Below are positions 46,877-54,931 of a stretch of DNA of 64,000 nt, in pieces. Position numbers and translations under genes: made by a program. The stretch is taken from NCBI RefSeq assembly GCF_014334135.1, contig NZ_CP060497.1, positions 806,001-870,000 on the forward strand, written 5' to 3'. The notes below the pieces were generated by a model. That model was not told the DNA's origin and did no database searches. It saw nothing but the letters and a program-made list of their open reading frames with translations. Positions within the stretch are counted from its first letter, which is position 1; the number at the start of each line of letters is the position of its first letter. Origin of the DNA: Olivibacter sp. SDN3. Its GTDB lineage: Bacteria > Bacteroidota > Bacteroidia > Sphingobacteriales > Sphingobacteriaceae.

Positions 46877-48394
46877 TTAACCCTTCAAAAAGGGCAAAAG
46901 GTTATCTAAATAGGTGCGATCATTCGCCAGACGAGGCACCTTATTCTGTCCGCCCAATTTATCCCTGCTTTTCATCCACCTGTAAAAGGTACCTTCAGGA
47001 GCAATATGTATTAAAGGTTCTTTTAACGCTAGATTATGATAACGTTTGGCATCATAGTCGGAATTAATTTCACGCAGTTGCTGATCGAGCACCTGTTTAA
47101 ACTTCGATATATCGTATGGTTCACGTTCAAACTCGATCACCCATTCATGGGCGCCGACATCTTTATCTTTGAAGTAAATAGGCCCTGCTGTATAGTCCCT
47201 AACAATTCCATGCGTCAATTCACAGGCAATCTTTAGCGCGTCATCTGCGTTATCTACAATAAGCTCTTCACCGAAGGTGTTGATATATTGCTTCGTCCTC
47301 CCCGTGATCTGTATACGATAGGGATGTAAGGTGGTGAATTTAACCGTATCACCGATCATATACCGCCACAATCCTGCGTTTGTCGATATAATCAACGCAT
47401 AGTTCTTTCCCAATTCAACCTCGTCTAAAGACAAGGTTTTGGGATGTTCATCATGGATATGTTCCATTGGTAAGAACTCGTAATAAACCCCATAGTCCAA
47501 CATCAATAGTAAATCCTCTGCATCCGAACGATCCTGAATACCAAAATAGCCTTCGGATGCATTATAATTTTCAAGGTAATACATATTATCGGAAGGAATA
47601 AGTTGCTTAAACTGTTCTTTATAGGGCTTAAAGCTCACTCCTCCATGTAAATATAACTCCAGATTCGGCCAAACTTCCAGCAGGTTATCTTTGCCGCTAA
47701 GTTCCAACACCCTTTTTGCCAATACGACATTCCACGTGGGTACGCCCGACAAATTGGTTACATTCTCATGAATAATCAATTGAGCTACGCGCTCGATCTT
47801 CTCCTCAAAATTAGGATTAAGCGTTGTTTCCAGATCGGGTGTCCGGTACATTTCTGCCCAGAAAGGAAGATTACGAATCAAGATGGCCGACAGATCGCCC
47901 GAGCTCGACTCTCCATTGCCGAGCTGATTGATCTTATGACTTCCTCCCAGTACTACCCCTTTTCCTGTGAAAACTTTCGCATCTGGCCGGTTGTGACAAT
48001 AAATAGAGATCAGGTCTTTGCCTCCCTGAAAATGGCAATCTTCCAATGCTTCATCACTTACGGGAATAAACTTACTCCGGTCTGCCGTTGTGCCGGAAGA
48101 TTTGGCAAACCATTTGACATCTGATGGCCAGAGTAATTGCTGCTCTCCGGCAATCATTCGGTCGATATATGGCTTTAAAGTACTGTAATCCTGTATTGGC
48201 ACCCTTTCTCTATACGCTTCCACAGTACAAATAGACTCATAATCGTATTTTTTTCCCCATTCTGTTGCCTGAGCGGTAGAAATAAGGCTTTGAAACCACT
48301 CCTCTTGAACCTCATGTGGATATTTCATGAACAGCTCAATCTGGTGGATCCGCTTTTTCATTATCCAATTGATAATTGAATTTACAATTGCCAT
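46877..48394 (-). CDS. GH3-type acyl-acid amide synthetase-like protein
   Basis: A 505-residue member of the GH3 (auxin-responsive promoter) family, an adenylating fold that in plants conjugates amino acids to jasmonate or auxin. Family motifs are visible: AKSSGTTADRSKFIPVS near residues 93-110, YNASEGYFGIQ near 280-290, and YRMI-type GLWRYMIGDTVKFT near 340. Bacterial members are common in Bacteroidota and their substrates are unknown. It converges on the DUF58 gene, with only 11 bp between the two stops. The name GH3 here does not mean glycoside hydrolase family 3. Confidence 0.88.
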   Translation of the reverse strand: MAIVNSIINWIMKKRIHQIELFMKYPHEVQEEWFQSLISTAQATEWGKKYDYESICTVEAYRERVPIQDYSTLKPYIDRMIAGEQQLLWPSDVKWFAKSSGTTADRSKFIPVSDEALEDCHFQGGKDLISIYCHNRPDAKVFTGKGVVLGGSHKINQLGNGESSSGDLSAILIRNLPFWAEMYRTPDLETTLNPNFEEKIERVAQLIIHENVTNLSGVPTWNVVLAKRVLELSGKDNLLEVWPNLELYLHGGVSFKPYKEQFKQLIPSDNMYYLENYNASEGYFGIQDRSDAEDLLLMLDYGVYYEFLPMEHIHDEHPKTLSLDEVELGKNYALIISTNAGLWRYMIGDTVKFTTLHPYRIQITGRTKQYINTFGEELIVDNADDALKIACELTHGIVRDYTAGPIYFKDKDVGAHEWVIEFEREPYDISKFKQVLDQQLREINSDYDAKRYHNLALKEPLIHIAPEGTFYRWMKSRDKLGGQNKVPRLANDRTYLDNLLPFLKG

Positions 48395-48466
48395 GGTGTA
48401 ATATCAGGTGCTATGGTAAGCGGTACTAAACTAAGAAAAAATATTGGATCTTTTAGTGAACATTCG

Positions 48467-49204
48467 CTAGCCCAGCTTTTTCCTCCGTAGTTCAAAATGC
48501 TGACCAAGGTAATAGGTTCTCGCCATATCGTTTACCGCAATTTCTTCAGGTGTTCCCGTAAGCATAATTTTTCCTTCGGTGAGTAAATAGGCCCTATCTG
48601 TAATGGAGAGCGTTTCCTGCACGTTATGATCAGTAATTAGAATACCAATATTTCTATGCTTTAGTTTATGAACAATGGTTTGTATTTCTTCTACCGCAAT
48701 TGGATCCACACCTGCAAAAGGCTCATCAAGAAGAATAAAATGAGGACTAGCAGCGAGCGCACGTGCTATTTCGGTACGCCTGCGTTCACCACCCGACAAC
48801 AGGTCACCTCGATTTTTACGCACTTTGTGCAAGCTGAACTCATTAATAAGTTCTTCCAATTTCTCTTTCCGCACTTCTTTATCCTTATGGTGTATTTCCA
48901 ATACCGCCATAATATTATCTTCTACCGATAGCTTTCTGAAAACAGAAGCTTCCTGTGCAAGGTAACCGATTCCTTTTTGTGCCCTTCTGTACATCGGGTC
49001 TTCGGTGATATTATCATCTTCCAGAAAAACATTACCTGCATTAGGTTTTATTAAACCCACAATCATGTAGAACGAGGTTGTTTTACCTGCACCATTAGGC
49101 CCCAGTAAGCCCACTATTTCTCCCTGCTCAACTTGAAAGGAAACATCATTTACAACTGTCCGCTGTTTATATTTTTTAACTAAATGTTCTGCTTTTAAAA
49201 TCAT
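48467..49204 (-). CDS. lptB: LPS export ABC transporter ATP-binding protein
   Basis: A 245-residue ABC ATPase that powers lipopolysaccharide extraction from the inner membrane with LptF and LptG. Walker [10 protein letters not shown] is near residues 34-42, the signature LLSGGERRR near 136-144, and Walker [14 protein letters not shown] near 155-167. The characteristic SGGERRR variant and length support LptB over other ABC ATPases. Its neighbours are GH3 and recJ, as often seen in Bacteroidota. The lptFG partners are not in the window. Confidence 0.92.
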   Translation of the reverse strand: MILKAEHLVKKYKQRTVVNDVSFQVEQGEIVGLLGPNGAGKTTSFYMIVGLIKPNAGNVFLEDDNITEDPMYRRAQKGIGYLAQEASVFRKLSVEDNIMAVLEIHHKDKEVRKEKLEELINEFSLHKVRKNRGDLLSGGERRRTEIARALAASPHFILLDEPFAGVDPIAVEEIQTIVHKLKHRNIGILITDHNVQETLSITDRAYLLTEGKIMLTGTPEEIAVNDMARTYYLGQHFELRRKKLG

Positions 49205-49294
49205 CTCTTTTTGCTATCAGATGTTGGCTCTATGCAATCTGCATAATAGCTATGCCTATAAGCCTTTATTTAATTTGTTCGATCAGTCGGTTCC

Positions 49295-51007
49295 TTACCC
49301 CAGCAACCGGATACCTTTCAGATTCAGCTGCACACTGCGCTTTTCCCGCCATATGTTTTCCTCTATGCTAAAACATGCGTCAAAAGGTATGCCTTTATTA
49401 ATTTGCGGTAAGAAATCTCCTAAGCCAAAACCTATACAGTCAAAAGATGGTGCCCGCTCCTGTGTAACGGTCATTTTTAGGTGATTCATTCCTACCAATA
49501 CTGCTTCTCCTACCGTATACACATTTTTCGCAAGAAATATAGGAGCATTATTTTCCGGACCAAAAGGAGCAAATTGTTTAAGTACGCGAAAGAATTTCGG
49601 CGTAATTTCTGATAGTCTGATCACTGCATCAATCGCTATTTCAGGTTCCAATAGTTCAGGTGTAATATGTTGTGCCACGACTTCTTCAAAACGTGCCTGA
49701 AGGGCGGGCACATTTTCTACTTTCATGGTTAAACCGGCAGCATATTTATGACCGCCGAACTGTTCCAATAGATCGCTACATGCCGACAGGGCTTCATAAA
49801 GGTCGAAGCCTGCAACCGATCGTGCCGATCCTGCCACATGCCCATTCGATTTAGTCAACACAATAGTTGGTCTATAATATTTCTCGGTTAACCTTGAGGC
49901 CACAATGCCAATAACGCCCTTATGCCAATCTTCCTGGTATACTACTGTTGTTTTCCGCATCAATTGTGCTTCATCACCTTGTATCTGTTCCAATGCCTCT
50001 GCCGTAATGCGTGCGTCAAAATCTTTTCGCTGCATATTTTGTATATCAATCAGTCCACAACAGGTTTTCGCCTCTTCCATACTCTTAGCCATTAAAAGTT
50101 TAACAGCATCTTTTGCATCATCAATTCTTCCCGCAGCATTGATACGGGGGCCTATCTGAAAAACCACGTCCGTTAATGTCAGATCGCTACTTTTAGACGA
50201 CAGATCAATCAGGGCCTGCAAACCAAAACACGGGTTGCTATTGAGTTTTTTTAGCCCATAGTATGCCAACACCCTATTCTCACCATTAATAGGTACAATA
50301 TCAGAAGCAATACTTACGGCTACAAGATCTAAGTATTGATAAACTTCAGCTTCGGCTAACTGATTGGTTTTTGCCAATGCCTGGATAATCTTAAATGCGA
50401 TACCACAGCCCGATAGTTCTTTATAAGGGTAGGCACAGTCATTACGTTTAGGATCAAGTACGGCAACGGCTTTCGGTAACTCATCACCAGGTGTGTGATG
50501 ATCACCTATAATAAAGTCGATACCTTTACGCTGCGCGTAATCGACCTTATCTACGGATTTTACTCCACAATCTAACGCAATAATCAAGGTGAAATTATTT
50601 GCTTCAGCATAGTCTATTCCTTGCGTAGATATACCATAACCTTCTTTATAACGATCTGGAATGTAGTAACCTATATGACTATAGAAACGTCTTAAGAAGC
50701 TGCATAACACAGCAACAGCTGTTGTCCCATCCACATCATAATCGCCGTAAATCAGAATATGTTCTTTCATCCCCATCGCCCGTTCTATTCTTGAAATAGC
50801 GAGATCCATATCTTTCATCAGGAACGGATCGTGTAAATGAGGCAGTTCGGGTCTAAAGAAATCGCGTGCCTGTTCGAAAGTGTACACGCCACGTTGTGCC
50901 AATAAAGTTGCTAATATGTTATCAATTTTAAGCGCCGTTGCCATCGCGCTCACGATTTTTGTATCTGCTTTATGCCTTTCTACCCACCTCTTTTGCATAT
51001 ATTTCAT
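49295..51007 (-). CDS. recJ: Single-stranded-DNA-specific exonuclease RecJ
   Basis: A 570-residue 5'-3' single-strand exonuclease for recombination and mismatch repair. The DHH phosphoesterase motifs are in order: YGDYDVDGTTA near residues 81-91, ALDCGVKS near 135, and IGDHHTPGDELP near 155-166; the DHHA1 and OB-fold parts follow. The length is normal. Two ATGs lie close together at the N-terminus (51007 and 9 nt further in). A 28-bp repeat shared with the DUF58 upstream region ends 37 nt before the start codon. Confidence 0.94.
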   Translation of the reverse strand: MKYMQKRWVERHKADTKIVSAMATALKIDNILATLLAQRGVYTFEQARDFFRPELPHLHDPFLMKDMDLAISRIERAMGMKEHILIYGDYDVDGTTAVAVLCSFLRRFYSHIGYYIPDRYKEGYGISTQGIDYAEANNFTLIIALDCGVKSVDKVDYAQRKGIDFIIGDHHTPGDELPKAVAVLDPKRNDCAYPYKELSGCGIAFKIIQALAKTNQLAEAEVYQYLDLVAVSIASDIVPINGENRVLAYYGLKKLNSNPCFGLQALIDLSSKSSDLTLTDVVFQIGPRINAAGRIDDAKDAVKLLMAKSMEEAKTCCGLIDIQNMQRKDFDARITAEALEQIQGDEAQLMRKTTVVYQEDWHKGVIGIVASRLTEKYYRPTIVLTKSNGHVAGSARSVAGFDLYEALSACSDLLEQFGGHKYAAGLTMKVENVPALQARFEEVVAQHITPELLEPEIAIDAVIRLSEITPKFFRVLKQFAPFGPENNAPIFLAKNVYTVGEAVLVGMNHLKMTVTQERAPSFDCIGFGLGDFLPQINKGIPFDACFSIEENIWREKRSVQLNLKGIRLLG

Positions 51008-51043
51008 CCGTAAATAATTTAAAATTCAGCGGTCGGACGGAAC

Positions 51044-51108
51044 TTACCATAATAAAAATTTACATTTTTCCGGGTGATGAAAATGAAATTTCATTATGGA
51101 CGGTTCAT
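51044..51108 (-). repeat. 28-bp repeat with two overlapping micro-ORFs, copy B
   Basis: Minus-strand counterpart of the repeat at 45367. It opens MNRP-stop, overlaps a second ATG through TAATG, and then reads MKFHFHHPEKCKFLLW to a stop at 51044, with 36 nt left before recJ. It has the same orientation relative to recJ as copy A has to DUF58. A CTGCCTT/AAGGCAG hairpin (51116-51132) lies just upstream. Confidence 0.5.
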
Positions 51109-51327
51109 CTAAGTACTGCCTTCTAAAGGCAGATAACAGATTAACAAATAGCTTTTATAGGCCCTTGATATGTTGCATATAACAGGCTATTTGTCTAAGT
51201 TTGCTGAATTTAATGGGTAAATATACAGTTTTTGTTTGGTTAAGTTGTAGTGAAAGGACGGAGACCTCAGTTATCCCCATGGGGCTACGCTTTTTTATTT
51301 TTAAGTATTTAATTTTCATTTCGTAAT
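51109..51327. other. Intergenic region between recJ and the MBL gene
   Basis: The plus-strand side of a 320-bp gap. It holds a 7-bp hairpin CTGCCTT/AAGGCAG at 51116-51132 and the palindrome CCCCATGGGG near 51277 followed by a run of T (CGCTTTTTTATTTTT). The latter looks like a weak terminator or the end of a small RNA, with no gene upstream on that strand. No promoter is convincing. Confidence 0.35.
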
Positions 51328-52104
51328 ATGCGGGCATTTTCTTTATATGAAGGGTCTTATTCGGTAGACAGCACTAAAAAATTTATCCCTTTTGATCCGG
51401 AGAAAGATGATAAAAAAGACAGGAAAGGTTCTTTATTCATTCATGTACACCCATTTTTAATTCAGACAGCTAAAGATTTGATATTGTTGGATACCGGACT
51501 TGGCTTTAAGGATGATGACGGGACATTAATTTTACACAAAAACATTAAAAAGTTTGGTTTTTCACTTCAGGACGTCAGCCTGGTACTGCTTTCGCATCTA
51601 CATCAAGACCATGCCAGCGGTATGGTTTTCGAAAAAGACGGAAAACTGCAACTATCCTTTCCAGAGGCTGATTACGTGGTATCAAGAGGTGAATGGGAGG
51701 CGGGTTATAGCGGTCAGTCAGATTCGTATAAGACGGAGGTGTTCGATGTATTACAACGCAGCGGCAACCTTCAACTTGTTGAGGGAGATGGCATAGTGAA
51801 CGAGCAGATCAGTTACGAGCACAGCGGTGGCCATACGGAGTTTCATCAGGTTTTCCATATCGCAGAGGATAAAGCACATTATTTTTTTGGAGGCGATGAA
51901 CTGCCCGAGCCCGAACAGTTATTGAGAAAATTTGCAGCAAAATACGATTTTGACGGAAAAAAGGCGATGCATCTTCGGGAAGAATATGGATCGCGAGCAG
52001 CAAAGGAAGACTGGACCTGCATGTTCTATCATTCTACCAAGGCGCCTTTTGGTAAAGTTGAGGAAATAGAAGGTGGATTTAAGGTACATCCAGCAAGTTC
52101 ATAA
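51328..52104 (+). CDS. MBL-fold metallo-hydrolase
   Basis: A 258-residue metallo-beta-lactamase-fold hydrolase. The zinc motif SHLHQDHASG (HxHxDH) is near residues 89-98. A second metal-site histidine lies in SGGHTEFHQ near 170, and GGDE near 190 supplies the bridging acid. It lacks a signal peptide. The family covers lactonases, glyoxalase-II-like enzymes and many unknowns, so no substrate is proposed. It stands alone between recJ and a broken lipoprotein gene. Confidence 0.85.
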   Translation: MRAFSLYEGSYSVDSTKKFIPFDPEKDDKKDRKGSLFIHVHPFLIQTAKDLILLDTGLGFKDDDGTLILHKNIKKFGFSLQDVSLVLLSHLHQDHASGMVFEKDGKLQLSFPEADYVVSRGEWEAGYSGQSDSYKTEVFDVLQRSGNLQLVEGDGIVNEQISYEHSGGHTEFHQVFHIAEDKAHYFFGGDELPEPEQLLRKFAAKYDFDGKKAMHLREEYGSRAAKEDWTCMFYHSTKAPFGKVEEIEGGFKVHPASS

Positions 52105-52112
52105 TATATTTT

Positions 52113-52472
52113 CTATTCGCCATCTATATTCGCAAACCCAAACAAGCCAATGCTCTCCCAAGATCCATTATCATTGCTGACTTGCACTTCCAATTCTTTG
52201 ATCTTTCGATCGCCATTTTTCTGGGCAAAGAAAAAACCATCTACATCCCTTGCTTCGCCCATATCTACTGTGTTCTTTCTAAGTAAACCGGCAGATCTAT
52301 TTGCTACAAATAAATCGATTAGCATCCCTTATAGCGGATACAAACTAACCCACCTAGAGACGTAAGTCGATTGTTCGGCGATTTACTCCGAAAAATCTAT
52401 CGTTTTACCAGGAGAGTATTCACCCACAATATTGCAAATATAACAGTTGGTATCAGTCTCTTGACAAGATGC
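52113..52472 (-). pseudogene. Broken lipoprotein gene with F5/8 type C (discoidin-like) C-terminus
   Basis: One frame on the minus strand reads through two stops (TAA at 52383-52385 and at 52329-52331). It starts near a lipobox remnant, LVASC, then QETDTNCYICNIVGEYS and KTIDFSE, a stop, AEQSTYVSRWVSLYPL, a stop, then IDLFVANRSAGL and VDGFFFAQKNGDRKI with VQVSNDNGSWES, which looks like the end of an F5/8 type C carbohydrate-binding domain. The signal peptide and the central part are missing. I read it as an internally deleted cell-surface lipoprotein. The last 70 codons still form a short open frame from 52325. Confidence 0.55.
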
Positions 52473-52474
52473 GA

Positions 52475-53323
52475 CTAGCTATGCCCCTTCTCCTGATAAT
52501 ATAAATTTGGTGGTAATACCGAATTTCCCGATCCATAATAAGTAATTGTAACGTAGTGATCAGAAGCTTCATCACATACTGAATTAAAAAAACGTATCTG
52601 ATAAGATACATTTTGTTCATTTGGAGAGTTTACGGTGAATGTGCTAGAAGTTATGTCAACAGACTGGCCAGAAGTTATATATCCTCCTCCGGACCCCATC
52701 TTATATATCTGATACTTATTCACGATTACTTGGTCTAATGGATCATCAATGACCTCAGACCTGACAACAGAAAAAGATATTCCACTACTACCTCTGCTAA
52801 CTATGGAGCCTGCTGGCGCTACACTTAAATATGTTTTACCACAGTCGTTCTCAAGATGAGTGCCAGTTCCATTTTGGATATTAAATTTAAACGACCCTTT
52901 TCGAATACACATACCACTGCACTGAGAATCAGTACAAAATAGAGAGTAATTTATATTGTAACTCTCGCCCTCAGGTTTAGTTATAGACTTCGAACCATTT
53001 GCAGCTACATTCCCGTAATAATCACTCCCACCATCAAGCGTTAAAATAAACCCATGATTGGCTCCAGGATCGGTTGTGTACCAATCAATTACATACCCAG
53101 AATTCCCCCCTTGAACACTAGTCACAGAAACTTGGGGAACACATGACCCGCCAGTACATGTGTAATCCCCCTCGTTAGACGAATTGATTACGTTAGACGA
53201 TAACAGTTCATTGTCACTTATAATGTCCTCTTGTTTATGACAAGAGGATAAAATTAATAATATCAAAAGTAACGTCAGGAAGTGATTCTTTTGAGTCCAT
53301 TTTATAATTAGAGTTTTTTTCAT
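52475..53323 (-). CDS. Cysteine-containing lipoprotein of unknown function
   Basis: A 282-residue lipoprotein that I do not recognise. The start at 53323 is preferred to 53365, because the shorter form begins with a basic segment, a long hydrophobic run and the lipobox LSSC at about residue 28. The mature part holds eight or so cysteines in pairs (YTCTGGSCVP, then FCTDSQCSGMCIRKGSF), consistent with disulfides outside the cell, and two or three beta-sandwich-like repeats. Codon and base use look more AT-rich than the neighbours, which hints at transfer. It lies downstream of an ECF sigma gene and may be its target. Confidence 0.7.
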   Translation of the reverse strand: MKKTLIIKWTQKNHFLTLLLILLILSSCHKQEDIISDNELLSSNVINSSNEGDYTCTGGSCVPQVSVTSVQGGNSGYVIDWYTTDPGANHGFILTLDGGSDYYGNVAANGSKSITKPEGESYNINYSLFCTDSQCSGMCIRKGSFKFNIQNGTGTHLENDCGKTYLSVAPAGSIVSRGSSGISFSVVRSEVIDDPLDQVIVNKYQIYKMGSGGGYITSGQSVDITSSTFTVNSPNEQNVSYQIRFFNSVCDEASDHYVTITYYGSGNSVLPPNLYYQEKGHS

Positions 53324-53511
53324 GAGATAAAATTTAAATTTAAGATTATTTGAGGTTAACGACACACTACTCTTCCTCCTTATTAAGTTTCCTCAATAGG
53401 TACCTGTTAATCTCCGAAGCTATTTGAAAAGGTTTGTTGGTCATATTTTCAGGCGCTTTATTACTAAGAAACCTGAAGGATAAAAAGGGGTGGAGTTTTT
53501 TTAGTTTTTTA

Positions 53512-54057
53512 CTATATATAAGCAGCTGAGCTAGATCGAAGGTTTCCGGTGATATATTTCCGTTTCAACAACATTAACCCACGCTGCTTCTGGCTCTTAA
53601 CCGTATTGATGCTAATACCTAACTTTTTGGCTAAATCCTGATTACTTAGTCCTTCGAGATAACCTTCTTTAAATATTAAATAGCATCCTTTAGGGAGTTC
53701 GTTAATTGCTTCATGGATCTTCCCCATAATTTCAGCATGAACAATAGCTTCCAAAAATTTAGGATCTTCGACGGGGTTGGCATCCATACTGGCTTCTATA
53801 CGTTTTTTAACTTTCTTATGTCGCAATCGGTTAAGGCATGCAAATTTGACGCAGGAGTATAAGAAAGCTTTCAGGGCGTTATCATCAGTAGCCACTTGGT
53901 GTTTATTTTCCAAAAAAGAAACAAAAGCATCTTGCACCAGATCCTCTGCCAAATGCTCGTCCTGCACATACCTTAAAGCAAAATCACATAATCTGGGATA
54001 ATATTTCTTAAAGAGTTCTTCTTCTGACAGCCTATGTATAAGATCTTTGCTTTCCAT
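53512..54057 (-). CDS. ECF-type RNA polymerase sigma factor
   Basis: A 181-residue sigma-70 family factor of the Bacteroidota ECF type. Region 2 is around residues 12-80 (FALRYVQDEHLAEDLVQDAFV), and region 4 with its helix-turn-helix is around 120-170 (LEGLSNQDLAKKLGISINTVKSQK). No FecR anti-sigma or TonB-receptor gene follows, which is the usual partner arrangement. The next gene is a cysteine-containing lipoprotein 188 nt further on. The signal that controls it is unknown. Confidence 0.9.
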   Translation of the reverse strand: MESKDLIHRLSEEELFKKYYPRLCDFALRYVQDEHLAEDLVQDAFVSFLENKHQVATDDNALKAFLYSCVKFACLNRLRHKKVKKRIEASMDANPVEDPKFLEAIVHAEIMGKIHEAINELPKGCYLIFKEGYLEGLSNQDLAKKLGISINTVKSQKQRGLMLLKRKYITGNLRSSSAAYI

Positions 54058-54280
54058 ATACGCCCACTATTTTCCAGCGACAAATAAATAAAATTCAGCT
54101 ACCGCGATTTATAATCTGTTAGACCATCATCTATTTAAACCTATAATAGCTTAAATGTATAATGGCGCTCTAATATAACGATCTATCCATAATTATGAAA
54201 AACTTTATAGCTTACATTGGATATAGCTGTATAAAAAGGCGGCGTAAACCAGTCTAAATTTCAGGAATAAAGCAACACGA

Positions 54281-54931
54281 TCAAATCAATTGGTACTGGG
54301 TTGCCACCCGTATTAGGGCAGCAGCATTAGATACATTGAATTTTTGCATGAGATTTTTTCGGTGGGTCTCGACTGTATGGGGGCTTATAAAAAGTAACTC
54401 GCCAATTTCAGCGGTTGTTTTACCTTCAGCAATGCAACGCAGCACTTCTTGTTCCCGACGGGTGAGCTTTGGTAAGTCCAGGGGGTCTTCCAGAGCAACC
54501 TCAAAAAGCGATTGCTGCACTTCTTCACTGAAATATACTTTTTTATTAACGACTGTTTTGATCGCGTTGATAATCTCTTCTGCGGAGGCATTTTTCAACA
54601 CGTAACCGGTAGCTCCATTCTGTAACATCTTGGTAACCATGCTCCGCTCGTTGTAATTGCTAATAGCGATAACATGGGTATTTGGACGTAGTTGTTTGAT
54701 TTGCTTACAGAGGTCAATGCCACTCACATCGGGCAAATTAATGTCTAATAGCACTACGTCTACCGTTTGCTCCTGTAGAAAAGATAGTGTCTCGCTTCCA
54801 CTTCCGCAGCAGGCGCTTACTTCCACTAAATCACTATCTAACAATAATGCTTTCATTCCTTCCAGCACTACTGGATGATCATCCACTATAAGCAGGGATA
54901 TGTTCTGTCTGTGTATTGACATTAAATTCAA
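54281..54931 (-). CDS. NarL/LuxR-family response regulator
   Basis: A 216-residue two-component regulator. The receiver domain holds the acidic pocket VDDHP near residues 16-20 and the phospho-acceptor D63 (VVLLDINLPDVSG). A LuxR-type helix-turn-helix is near 150-210 (LTRREQEVLRCIAEGKTTAEI). Its 5' end overlaps the histidine kinase gene by 53 nt (or 44 nt with the second Met at 54922), so the pair is translationally coupled and almost certainly cognate. The regulon is unknown. Confidence 0.92.
   Translation of the reverse strand: MNLMSIHRQNISLLIVDDHPVVLEGMKALLLDSDLVEVSACCGSGSETLSFLQEQTVDVVLLDINLPDVSGIDLCKQIKQLRPNTHVIAISNYNERSMVTKMLQNGATGYVLKNASAEEIINAIKTVVNKKVYFSEEVQQSLFEVALEDPLDLPKLTRREQEVLRCIAEGKTTAEIGELLFISPHTVETHRKNLMQKFNVSNAAALIRVATQYQLI

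Noticed and set aside
45367-51108. Composite transposon bounded by the 28-bp inverted pair
   Set aside because: The enclosed genes include lptB and recJ, which are core genes, and no transposase or target duplication is seen.
51231-51300. Small RNA ending at CCCCATGGGG plus T-run
   Set aside because: The stem is only 3-4 pairs and no promoter is convincing, so it is mentioned only as a weak possibility in the intergenic entry.
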